A stretch of 64,000 nt of DNA, taken from contig NZ_RHHV01000012.1 of the NCBI RefSeq assembly GCF_003710905.1, forward strand, positions 558,001 to 622,000. Direction: 5' to 3'. The position numbers were made by a program, and so were the translations under genes. The stretch comes from Brevibacillus parabrevis. GTDB taxonomy: Bacteria > Bacillota > Bacilli > Brevibacillales > Brevibacillaceae. How positions within the stretch are numbered: position 1 is the first letter of the stretch; every line of letters begins with the position of its first letter. The notes beneath the pieces are model-generated. The model saw only the letters and a program-made list of their open reading frames with translations, searched no databases and was not told the origin of the DNA. Below are positions 58,016-64,000 of the stretch, one piece after another.

Positions 58016-58312
58016 ATGCTGATCATTCATGCGCATCTGCAAGTAATTCCTGCACAGGAAGAAGCATTTTTGCAAGCGGTCAAAGGGCTGGTTGCTGCCA
58101 GCCAGGCGGAAGCAGGCAATCTCGGATACGTTCTGATGAAAAGCACGGAGCAAGAGCATTGCTATACGATGGTCGAGAAGTGGGCGGATGCTGCGGCAGT
58201 AGCGGCGCACAATGCAAGCGCTCATTTTCAGGCGTTCATCAAGCAAGCACCAGCTTTTGTTTCGGCACCGATGGAAGTGGAAGTATTCGCAGGCGAGCCA
58301 GTGAAGCTGTAA
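58016..58312 (+). CDS. ABM-domain quinol monooxygenase-like protein
   Basis: 98 residues: IIHAHLQVIPAQEEAFLQAV, SQAEAGNLGYVLMKSTEQEH, MVEKWADAAAVAAHNASAHF. A dimeric ferredoxin-like (ABM/YgiN) fold. AAAGGGAG precedes the ATG at 58016. It completes the MarR-nitroreductase operon and probably handles quinol-type compounds. Confidence 0.87.
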   Translation: MLIIHAHLQVIPAQEEAFLQAVKGLVAASQAEAGNLGYVLMKSTEQEHCYTMVEKWADAAAVAAHNASAHFQAFIKQAPAFVSAPMEVEVFAGEPVKL

Positions 58313-58329
58313 ATCGGTCTGGAAAAGGA

Positions 58330-58387
58330 AAACAGCAAGGGTGATCCTGGGAGCTGACTCCAGGTGATCAGCTTTGCTGTTTTTTTG
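58330..58387 (+). terminator. Terminator of the quinone-stress operon
   Basis: Long imperfect stem from AACAGCAAG to CTTTGCTGTT with inner GATCCTGG/CCAGGTGATC, followed by TTTTTTT. Confidence 0.7.
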
Positions 58388-58425
58388 CATGACGGTAAGA
58401 CATTGCGGTGGAAAGCATAGACTCG

Positions 58426-58450
58426 AAAAAAAAGACCCCACTTCTGGGGT
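58426..58450 (-). terminator. Minus-strand terminator after the Ig-like fragment
   Basis: ACCCC-AGAAGT-GGGGT followed on the minus strand by CTTTTTTTT, 32 bases past the stop at 58482. Confidence 0.85.
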
Positions 58451-58481
58451 GTAAATCCAATGACCCGTTGATGGAGGGGAG

Positions 58482-58793
58482 TTAGGAAACGCTTATTTCG
58501 AAGCAATCTGAGACAGTCCCACCTTTTCCGTCATGAGCGGTGACTTTCACGATAGCGTAATCTGAATGACCCGAAATGGTATGGAATACAATTTTTCCAT
58601 AGTTAGGGCTAGTAACGACATCGTTGAAAGTGTAAACAAAGCCCGATCCCCGTTCAAATTGAATGGTAAAAGTCAGGCTATCTTCATCGGGATCAGCAAA
58701 ATAATCGGTAAGGGAAACAGCCTCATGGGTTCCGGCAGGAGGGATAGCGAGATCAGGTATTCCCGAGCCTACAACAACCGGGGCTTGATTGCT
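58482..58793 (-). pseudogene. Ig/cadherin-like domain exon fragment behind intron copy B
   Basis: The minus-strand frame is open from the intron junction: NSNQAPVVVGSGIPDLAIPP, AGTHEAVSLTDYFADPDEDS, LTFTIQFERGSGFVYTFNDV, ending KVTAHDGKGGTVSDCFEISV and a stop at 58482. It is one complete cadherin/Ig-like repeat, the C-terminal domain of a cell-surface protein. No start is available because the intron 3' end lies directly upstream. Confidence 0.68.
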
Positions 58794-58874
58794 ATTCTCG
58801 ACTTCTTCCCTGCTGTTTTGGAGGGATTTCGTTCGAGCCTACACCGTGCAGGCGACTTTCATCGCACACGGCGT
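58794..58874 (-). mobile_element. Group II intron 3' end (domains V and VI), copy B
   Basis: The minus-strand reading of 58874-58794 matches copy A (46316-46396): domain V and the outer arms of domain VI are identical over 60 or more bases, whereas the inner stem differs but still pairs (CCCT-CCAAAACAGC-AGGG here, CCCTC-GTAAAGA-GAGGG-like in A). The 3' end GAAT is followed by AGC in the same reading phase as in copy A. No intron-encoded protein is visible. Confidence 0.68.
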
Positions 58875-59106
58875 TCCATCAACGGATAAGAATGGAGGAA
58901 AAGGAACAACGGGCACTATCATCGTACAACGCCTATGTCAAAATTTACACCTTTTCTTTCCATTTCACCCCAAAAAGCAAGCAATCACCAAAAGTTTGGG
59001 GAAAAGTATCCATTAAGACACAGGAGTCGTAATACATATAGACTCAGGCAATCTCGGTTCACAAGATGGAGAACAGGTCCGGAAAGATTTGAAATGGGGG
59101 GGTCTG

Positions 59107-59484
59107 ATGAAAAAGCGGTTAGTAGTAAGCGGATTGATCCTTGTCTTTGCTTGCGCTTTCGTATTCGACAACAAACTTTACTATCCGGCACTCCCAATAG
59201 AAAGTATGAGCAAAAAAGCGGTGATAGAAAAGCTGAATGACTCTGACAAACCAATCGTTACATTATCGAACGAAAACGGTCAACAATGGTATATCATACG
59301 CGAACGAGATGCATCCGCAGCTGATGAGTTGATTAAGGAAATGGTCAGTCAAAAAGGATGGACGTTCCGACAAAAAGAAGGCAGTGGCCTCTTCTTTGAA
59401 AAACAAGGAGAAAATTTGATTGTAACTACCCAAAAGTGGACGGGTGACTATGTGTTAGTGAAAATTCCGGCCCCTTTTTCATGA
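59107..59484 (+). CDS. Small membrane-anchored or exported protein
   Basis: 125 residues. An N-terminal hydrophobic helix after KKR (LVVSGLILVFACAFVF) is a signal or anchor; the outside domain contains KAVIEKLNDSDKPIVTLSNE, GQQWYIIRERDASAADELIK, GWTFRQKEGSGLFFEKQGEN. GGGGGG lies upstream of ATG 59107. No family recognised. Confidence 0.65.
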   Translation: MKKRLVVSGLILVFACAFVFDNKLYYPALPIESMSKKAVIEKLNDSDKPIVTLSNENGQQWYIIRERDASAADELIKEMVSQKGWTFRQKEGSGLFFEKQGENLIVTTQKWTGDYVLVKIPAPFS

Positions 59485-59646
59485 CTAAGCGCGGTTTGCT
59501 TTCCGGTTATTTATGAGGCTGTCTGCTTATGAGTGATGAAGAGATAAAAAAATTAACCCCTACCTAACTTTCGATAGGAGACGGCAGAGAGGCAGGCAAA
59601 GTATAGTAAAAGTACCCGAAAGGAACATCCTCGCTTTAGTTGATGG

Positions 59647-59728
59647 ACGCCATCTTCGATGAAAATCGCCCTCCTCGTGGCGTATCCTGTGTGGAAGGAA
59701 CCATCTCTCCGTGCACCTTCCACACAGG
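59647..59728 (+). mobile_element. Diverged group II intron domain V/VI-like element
   Basis: ATGGACGCCATCTTCGATGAAA and on to TCGTGGCGT has the same GTTGATGGA-CGCC lead and GATGAAAATCG loop as copies A and B; it is followed by a 13-bp stem CCTGTGTGGAAGG/CCTTCCACACAGG at the domain VI position. Homology is visible at the lead and loop only, so the call is tentative. Confidence 0.4.
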
Positions 59729-59794
59729 AAGCGGGCTTATAATGGATTCCATTTGAGAGAATCAGATACAACCTCTCGCCCGCTTGCCATCAAC

Positions 59795-59828
59795 AACCCC
59801 TTGGGCTGCTCGAGGGGTTCATTTTTTT
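59795..59828 (+). terminator. Terminator-like hairpin
   Basis: AACCCC-TTGGGCTGCTCGA-GGGGTT, then CATTTTTTT. No gene ends just before it. Confidence 0.65.
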
Positions 59829-59833
59829 GCCAA

Positions 59834-59882
59834 AACAGCTCCTTGTTCATGAATGAGAACAAGGAGCTGTCATCGTTTTTGC
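59834..59882. terminator. Strong hairpin terminator
   Basis: ACAGCTCCTTGTTC-ATGAATGA-GAACAAGGAGCTGT, then CATCGTTTTT; 22 bases from the end of the convergent FusB-like gene, so it may serve both strands. Confidence 0.75.
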
Positions 59883-59904
59883 CCAGAAAGTTGCTGTTGG
59901 TCCC

Positions 59905-60543
59905 TCATTTGATCATGAGAGCTAAAAACTCGTGCAGTTTATCCAAAGAGCGGATGTTTTGATTGCAGGTTGTGCTGTCTTGGCATAAATAGTTTCCTTT
60001 TTTCAAATACGTGCCGTCACTTGAACCGCGTGCTTCCAGGACGAACATGCCGATGTCGGAAACTTTGTTGCAGATGGCACAGATGCCTTTCTTCGCCATT
60101 GGCGTAAAAGCGCCGTGGATACCGATCAGCTTGTCGGGGTAGTTGGCGATGATAAATTTTTTATCAGAACCGTTGTCGAACCAACTGATGTACGACAACT
60201 CGGCATACGGAAGCTCGGCGGCTACTGGTGGCTTGAGCTTCTTGATCTTCGGGTACATTTTTTTGATCGCTTGCTCGGTAACGGCGGGAAACGGAACAAC
60301 ATAAGGCGACAAAGACAGCAGAAACTGTTTGGCTTCGTTCTTTTCTTTCAGCGAACGGATTGGCGCAAGCAGTTGTCTTTGTTCGTCAGAAAGATCAGCG
60401 AACAGCTGAAAAACTGCTTCCTGCGCAATGTCTTTTCGTGCCCGGATGACGTTCAAATCCGTGCTGCCCGTATACGCATTCAACAAGTTTTGCACCTGCC
60501 ATTTGATAAAGTTGTAGTGGTGGGGAAAAATAAACGGTTGCAT
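59905..60543 (-). CDS. FusB/FusC-type EF-G-binding protein
   Basis: 212 residues, the family length. N-terminal helical domain FIFPHHYNFIKWQVQNLLNA, LFADLSDEQRQLLAPIRSLK; C-terminal FBP treble-clef with zinc cysteines in KKGICAICNKVSDIGMFVLE and GNYLCQDSTTCNQNI. Such proteins bind EF-G and release it from stalled ribosomes, giving fusidic acid tolerance; chromosomal versions are housekeeping. ATG 60543 has AGGAGGT about 10 bases upstream on the minus strand. Confidence 0.9.
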   Translation of the reverse strand: MQPFIFPHHYNFIKWQVQNLLNAYTGSTDLNVIRARKDIAQEAVFQLFADLSDEQRQLLAPIRSLKEKNEAKQFLLSLSPYVVPFPAVTEQAIKKMYPKIKKLKPPVAAELPYAELSYISWFDNGSDKKFIIANYPDKLIGIHGAFTPMAKKGICAICNKVSDIGMFVLEARGSSDGTYLKKGNYLCQDSTTCNQNIRSLDKLHEFLALMIK

Positions 60544-60673
60544 GTGAGCGTGTACCTCCTGTATGTGTCCGCTGCGCTGGTGAAAGAACACAGCAGTTTT
60601 GTCTCTTTTACTTTAAAAGCAAACGGCTGCGCTTGATAGGGAGAGAACGATTCTAAACAAAACTCGGCATAGA

Positions 60674-60706
60674 AAAAGCACTGATCGTCCTGGGGACAGA
60701 TCAGTG
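60674..60706 (-). terminator. Terminator after the CD3324-like gene
   Basis: GCACTGATC stem with 12-base loop followed on the minus strand by TTTTT. Confidence 0.85.
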
Positions 60707-60713
60707 CCTGAGT

Positions 60714-60977
60714 CTATTTGACATATACGATTTTTTTGATCGTTTCGATCGAGAGAAAGTACTGTTCGGCCAGCTGTGGAATGGACACGCCTTCGCGAAA
60801 AGCGTTGCGGATCAGGTTGTTCCTTTCGTCCAGCTGTTTTCTTCCGCCAGAGCGGGTTCCCCATTTATAATGCGTGGTTTTTGACTTCGGGATATAGATG
60901 GTTTCCCCTTGCACATACTTCTGGATTTCTGCAATCAGGCTTTCTGGCAGCATATTGGCTGCATTCGCATATTTCAT
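60714..60977 (-). CDS. CD3324-family HTH protein
   Basis: 87 residues: MKYANAANMLPESLIAEIQK, YVQGETIYIPKSKTTHYKWG, then ERNNLIRNAFREGVSIPQLA and EQYFLSIETIKKIVYVK, a Mor/resolvase-like helix-turn-helix at the C-terminus. The family is common in spore formers; function unknown. GGAGCGAG lies upstream on the minus strand. Confidence 0.82.
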   Translation of the reverse strand: MKYANAANMLPESLIAEIQKYVQGETIYIPKSKTTHYKWGTRSGGRKQLDERNNLIRNAFREGVSIPQLAEQYFLSIETIKKIVYVK

Positions 60978-61030
60978 TTTCGCTCGCTCCTTATTTTGGC
61001 ATTCAAATAAGGGGCAAAGCCGGAAAATAA

Positions 61031-61312
61031 AAAATGAGATACATAACGGTAGGCGATGTATTGTCTAAACGACTGTCCACCTCATGCAAAGTATCGCCTT
61101 TTTATTTCCAGGCTTTGCATGAGACGCTGCAGTATCTGGCAAACTGAATCCATTCACCAACCATACACCCCCTCGATCACGATTCATACCTTCCTGTACA
61201 GTACGCAAACTCTGCGCAGTTCCTTCCATTATAGATCATCTTGCAGCGATTTTCATACGCAGATGTTTGCGAGCGCTTTGCCAAGTTACTCAAAAAACAC
61301 GATCTTTGCGGC
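61031..61312. other. Gap without a supported gene
   Basis: A GGCGAT ... ATCGCC pair with a long loop followed by TTTTT (about 61053-61110) could be a terminator-like or small-RNA structure, and GCTTTGCATGAG/CTCATGCAAAG repeats around 61083 and 61115 form an inverted pair. No coding frame is convincing. Confidence 0.35.
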
Positions 61313-61882
61313 TTATCGGCCGACGATCAGGTCAAGCAACTGATCATCTGTCCATGGCTCCAGCGCAAGCAACGCTTGGTACGGGTCAGCTCCCGGGATG
61401 TGAAAGTAGGAGGCAAAAGCTGGCTCTGTCTTCAAGCCGTTTTGTTTGAGCTGGCGGATGTGCTGCCGCGCTTTCGGTCCTGCCAGTTGCAGCAAGCGAT
61501 GTTCGATGATCATGTGCCGATACGCGTTTTGTTGTTCGACGGGGCGCGGTTGGGCAAAAAGCTCGAACCAGAAGCCGTGGGCAAAAAAGGAGACAAGACA
61601 TGTGGGCACAGCTTGTACCGGCATGCGGGCTTCCTGGTATTCTTCGCAGTCTGCGTAAAAGCTGCGGGCGATCTCGGCGAACAGCTCAAGATCGTAGCAT
61701 TCGCAGACGATGTCCAAATCGCTGTCGCCAATATCGATGTCGAGCGGAATCGTTCCGGCGAGCACCGGATCAAAAGCTTGCAGGCGTTGCAATACCGCGC
61801 TTTGTTCGATGGCTCGTGCGGCTGCTTGCTGTTTTGCTGTACCGTTTCGCAAATAGGTGAGATCACGCCAGTTTCTCGTCAT
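61313..61882 (-). CDS. DUF4269-family nucleotidyltransferase-like protein
   Basis: 189 residues. LQAFDPVLAGTIPLDIDIGD, then SDLDIVCECYDLELF carries the GT-PLDID-SDLDI acid motifs of polymerase-beta-type nucleotidyltransferases; FFAHGFWFELFAQPRPVEQQ and NAYRHMIIEHRLLQ follow. ATG 61882 has AGGAG upstream on the minus strand; earlier in-frame starts lack a site. Substrate unknown. Confidence 0.85.
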   Translation of the reverse strand: MTRNWRDLTYLRNGTAKQQAAARAIEQSAVLQRLQAFDPVLAGTIPLDIDIGDSDLDIVCECYDLELFAEIARSFYADCEEYQEARMPVQAVPTCLVSFFAHGFWFELFAQPRPVEQQNAYRHMIIEHRLLQLAGPKARQHIRQLKQNGLKTEPAFASYFHIPGADPYQALLALEPWTDDQLLDLIVGR

Positions 61883-62002
61883 AGAAAACTCCTGTTTCCT
61901 TCGGTATTTGCAGATGTTTGTCGCAACAAGTATGATAGATTCGCGAAAACAAGTGTGCAACAAAAATCGCTTTTGCTCGTATTACCTATGTGAGGGGAGT
62001 GC

Positions 62003-62494
62003 ATGCAGATGGATATTTTACTCTGGATCGTTGTTTTGGTGCTATTCGCGCTCAGTATTGCAGGTATATTTTTGCCTGTGTTACCCGATACGATTTTGCT
62101 GTGGGCAGGCTTTTTGCTCTACCACTTTTTCATAGCAGATCCGGGAGCGGGGTTGCCAGCGTCCTTCTGGTGGGGAATGGTGGTATTCAGTATTTTGCTG
62201 TACGGCGCTGACTTGTTGACCAACATGTATTTCGTGAAAAAATACGGCGGCTCCAAATGGTCATCGGTGGCGGCTGCCGCAGGGATTTTTCTCGGGATTT
62301 TCGTGTTCCCGCCATTTGGGATGATCGTTTTGCCGTTTGTCTTTGTCGTGCTGGTAGAGCTGTTGGTGCAGAACCAGCCTTTCGAGCGGGCGGTCAAAGC
62401 GGGCTTTGGCTCCCTGATCGGCTTTTTGGGAAGCGCAGTAGTCAAAGTAGTGTTGCAGGTGACCATGATTATCTGGTTTTTCCTCGCCAGATAG
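62003..62494 (+). CDS. DUF456 membrane protein
   Basis: 163 residues, four or five membrane spans: LLWIVVLVLFALSIAGIFLP, VLPDTILLWAGFLLYHFFIA, AAAGIFLGIFVFPPFGMIVL, GSLIGFLGSAVVKVVLQVTM. It is glycine-zipper rich, as in DUF456. ATG 62003 or 62009 both fit GAGGGGAG. Function unknown. Confidence 0.88.
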   Translation: MQMDILLWIVVLVLFALSIAGIFLPVLPDTILLWAGFLLYHFFIADPGAGLPASFWWGMVVFSILLYGADLLTNMYFVKKYGGSKWSSVAAAAGIFLGIFVFPPFGMIVLPFVFVVLVELLVQNQPFERAVKAGFGSLIGFLGSAVVKVVLQVTMIIWFFLAR

Positions 62495-62498
62495 AGAG

Positions 62499-62528
62499 AA
62501 AAAAGGACAGCGATGGCTGTCCTTTTTG
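62499..62528. terminator. Bidirectional terminator between DUF456 gene and lexA
   Basis: AAAAAGGACAG-CGATG-GCTGTCCTTTTT. Confidence 0.9.
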
Positions 62529-62540
62529 TATGCCGCGAAA

Positions 62541-63164
62541 TTAGTGAATGAGGCGGTAGACGCCGATGACTTTGCCGAGGATGGAAACGGCGTCCAAAAT
62601 GATCGGTTCCATCGTGGCGTTCTCCGGCTGGAGACGGAAGTGGTTTTTTTCTTTGAAAAAGCGCTTGACGGTTGCTTCGTCTTCTTCGGTCATGGCGACA
62701 ACGATATCTCCGTTGTTTGCCACATGCTGCTGGCGCACGATGACGTAGTCTCCGTCGAGGATTCCGGCGTCGATCATACTGTTTCCGGACACGCGCAGCA
62801 TGTACACCTTGTCTGAAGTCACGATATTTTCTGGAAGCGGGAAGTATTCCTCTACGTCCTCAATCGCCGTGATCGGTTGCCCGGCAGTTACTTTCCCGAT
62901 GACAGGAACGCGGACAACGGAGTCTTCGAAGTTGTCCTGGAAGCGATCTTCTTCAGACAACAGCTCGATCGCGCGCGGTTTGGTCGGGTCGCGGCGAATC
63001 AGGCCTTTCTTTTCCAGGCGGGCCAAGTGGCCGTGTACGGTAGAGCTGGAAGCCAGTCCGACAGCTTCGCCGATTTCGCGTACAGATGGAGGATAACCCT
63101 TGTCGCGAACTTCCTTCCGAATGAATTCGATGATGGCTTGTTGTCTGCTAGATAATTTTGACAT
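62541..63164 (-). CDS. lexA: LexA repressor
   Basis: 207 residues, full length. N-terminal winged helix [41 protein letters not shown]-terminal peptidase with cleavage bond Ala94-Gly95 (KVTAGQP), catalytic Ser129 ([10 protein letters not shown]) and Lys167 (EATVKRF). RecA filament triggers self-cleavage and induces the SOS genes. AGGGGTG lies 7 bases before the ATG at 63164. Two LexA boxes at its promoter show autoregulation. The prophage SOS boxes at 42.1, 43.6 and 47.5 kb are probable targets. Confidence 0.97.
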   Translation of the reverse strand: MSKLSSRQQAIIEFIRKEVRDKGYPPSVREIGEAVGLASSSTVHGHLARLEKKGLIRRDPTKPRAIELLSEEDRFQDNFEDSVVRVPVIGKVTAGQPITAIEDVEEYFPLPENIVTSDKVYMLRVSGNSMIDAGILDGDYVIVRQQHVANNGDIVVAMTEEDEATVKRFFKEKNHFRLQPENATMEPIILDAVSILGKVIGVYRLIH

Positions 63165-63185
63165 AAAAAGACACCCCTGATTTCT

Positions 63186-63242
63186 CGAACATATTTTCCT
63201 ATATTATACCATGGGAGCTTGCGTTCGACAAACATAAGTTCG
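63186..63242 (-). promoter_or_regulatory. lexA promoter with two LexA boxes
   Basis: Minus strand: TTGTCG (63231-63226), 17-base spacer, TATAAT (63208-63203). CGAACTTATGTTTG (63242-63229) overlaps the -35 box and GAAAATATGTTCG (about 63199-63187) lies just downstream of the -10 box. Confidence 0.82.
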
Positions 63243-63402
63243 ATAAAAAGGCGAACAGGAATTTTTGCCCGAAAGAACGTTTCTTGTCGAATGGTTGGTG
63301 CGAGCCAGAAGCATGGCTGTTCGCGGATTGTCCCATACCAAAAGGGGAATTGGCCATCTTGCCGTCACCTGCGTGAATTTTGCAAAGGGGCAGGTTTTCG
63401 TA

Positions 63403-63461
63403 TTGACATGAACATATGTTCTCATTTATGATTAGGGTACGAACTTATAGAACGTATGTTT
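63403..63461 (+). promoter_or_regulatory. yneA promoter with LexA boxes
   Basis: TTGACA (63403-63408), 18-base spacer, TATGAT (63427-63432). GAACATATGTTC (63410-63421) is a perfect LexA box between them, and GAACGTATGTTT (63450-63461) is a second site downstream. Confidence 0.88.
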
Positions 63462-63476
63462 GCAGGAGGTTATCCC

Positions 63477-63812
63477 ATGAATGTCATGTCTATTCCTAAC
63501 CGTTTTGAAAAAGAATCGTCCCGTCGCGTCCGTTTTGGTATTACCAGAGGCCAAGCCCTGTTGTTCCTGATTACGTTTTCTCTCTTTTTTTACTTGTTGA
63601 CCGAACTGGTGTTTGCTTCTTCGCACACTGAGCCGCTAAAAGGAACAGAAGTGACGGTTCGCGACGGTGACAGCTTGTGGACCATTGCAGTCCGCCATCA
63701 AACGGAGACGGTCGATGTACGCGATCTGATCCAGGATATTAAAGAGGCGAACGATCTACAGAGCAATCTGATTTATCCGGGACAGACCTTGCTCATTCCC
63801 GATCCGAAATGA
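63477..63812 (+). CDS. yneA: YneA, SOS cell-division inhibitor with LysM domain
   Basis: 111 residues: cytosolic basic N-terminus, one membrane span (ALLFLITFSLFFYLLTELVF), extracellular LysM domain (TVRDGDSLWTIAVRHQTETV ... NLIYPGQTLLIPDP). In Bacillus it delays septation during DNA damage. Divergent from lexA, as in B. subtilis. AGGAGGT precedes ATG 63477; ATG 63486 is an alternative. Confidence 0.92.
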   Translation: MNVMSIPNRFEKESSRRVRFGITRGQALLFLITFSLFFYLLTELVFASSHTEPLKGTEVTVRDGDSLWTIAVRHQTETVDVRDLIQDIKEANDLQSNLIYPGQTLLIPDPK

Positions 63813-63904
63813 TAGAAAGCACTTGCCGGTTCGTCTCCATCTTGCGAGTTCGCCCTGATGTGATATAATTAAACGGCATTACTACTGGGTGGGAGGAACC
63901 GTAC

Positions 63905-64000
63905 GTGGTATCTGACGCGGAAATCAAACGAATCAACGAACTGGTCAAAAAATCGCGCGAGGTTGGTTTGACCGATGAGGAAAAGCAAGAGCAGCAAGCT
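63905..64000 (+). CDS. ynzC: DUF896 protein, 5' part
   Basis: The first 32 codons, cut by the window end: VVSDAEIKRINELVKKSREV, then GLTDEEKQEQQA, the DUF896 (YnzC) N-terminus, a small two-helix protein. GTG 63905 has GGGTGGGAGG upstream; TTGCGA-16-TATAAT (63864-63869) is the likely promoter. lexA-yneA-ynzC is the Bacillus order. Confidence 0.85.
   Translation, partial: MVSDAEIKRINELVKKSREVGLTDEEKQEQQA

Noticed and set aside
58566..58889. 107-codon plus-strand frame across the Ig-like fragment
   Set aside because: The minus strand reads as a continuous Ig/cadherin-like domain with stop and terminator; the plus frame shows no motif.
61241..61993. 250-codon plus-strand frame opposite the DUF4269 gene
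   Set aside because: Antisense shadow; the minus-strand gene has a ribosome site and nucleotidyltransferase motifs.
1..64000. CRISPR arrays, rRNA or true tRNA genes
   Set aside because: No regularly spaced direct repeats and no rRNA or complete tRNA cloverleaf was seen on either strand.
1..64000. Phage integrase and defined attachment sites
   Set aside because: No tyrosine or serine recombinase is encoded in the window; the left end of the prophage is outside, so attachment sites cannot be placed.

Overview
The window looks like the chromosome of a spore-forming Firmicute of the Brevibacillus/Paenibacillus group carrying a prophage. This rests on the Bacillus-type lexA-yneA-ynzC order at the right end, Bacillus-type LexA boxes (GAAC-N4-GTTC), YolD-like, FusB-like, CD3324-like and CD1375/XkdX-like proteins, strong GGAGG ribosome binding sites with frequent GTG/TTG starts, and T-run terminators. 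The genus is an inference. No integrase is visible, so the left prophage end lies outside the window.

Layout. (1) 0-6 kb is the phage control region. It has a helix-turn-helix protein, an RRNPP-type (AimR/NprR/Rap-like) HTH-TPR regulator followed at once by a 65-codon secreted pro-peptide with two GPPDGW copies, a CI-like repressor divergent from a Cro-like gene across clear operators, then small early genes and a candidate structured RNA. (2) 6.3-16.4 kb is replication: DUF2800 nuclease, DUF2815 protein, family A polymerase, a frameshifted CbbX-like AAA+ protein, VapE primase-helicase, an array of GTTGAC boxes that may be an origin, a VRR-NUC nuclease and an SNF2-type helicase. (3) 16.4-38.9 kb is an ArpU/RinA-like late regulator followed by a lambda-type head and packaging module (Nu1, GpA, W, B, ClpP-like protease, D, E, Z) and a P2-type contractile tail (sheath, tube, E/E' frameshift chaperone, tape measure, X, D, V, U, gp25, J, I, fibres). 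(4) 39.0-41.1 kb is lysis: membrane/coiled-coil protein, holin, and an endolysin that joins a GH25 muramidase to a complete trypsin-like protease domain. (5) 41.2-48.6 kb is a lysogenic-conversion and degenerate-prophage zone: an RHH/coiled-coil protein, an SOS-box-linked STAS-ATPase/DUF4325 module, a YolD-like gene, two duplicated HTH plus alpha-CTD-like proteins, remnants of a second tail/lysis region, and a group II intron 3' end.

(6) 48.6-64 kb is mostly host chromosome: truncated MerR, ACR3-type transporter, Xaa-Pro aminopeptidase, ECF sigma with a membrane partner, MocR-type regulator divergent from a PaiB-like gene, LysE exporter, a MarR-nitroreductase-monooxygenase cluster, FusB-like protein, nucleotidyltransferase, DUF456 membrane protein, then lexA, yneA and the start of ynzC. 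A second, inverted group II intron 3' end abutting an Ig-like domain lies at 58.8 kb and a third, diverged element at 59.65 kb.

The strongest candidate for an undescribed system is the RRNPP regulator plus tandem-GPPDGW peptide pair (1164-2735), placed like an arbitrium module beside the lysis-lysogeny switch. Other notable items are the muramidase-protease endolysin, the paired intron 3' ends, a GA-repeat frameshift in the AAA+ gene, the GTTGAC array, and a striking number of genes with clean internal deletions between 45 and 57 kb.
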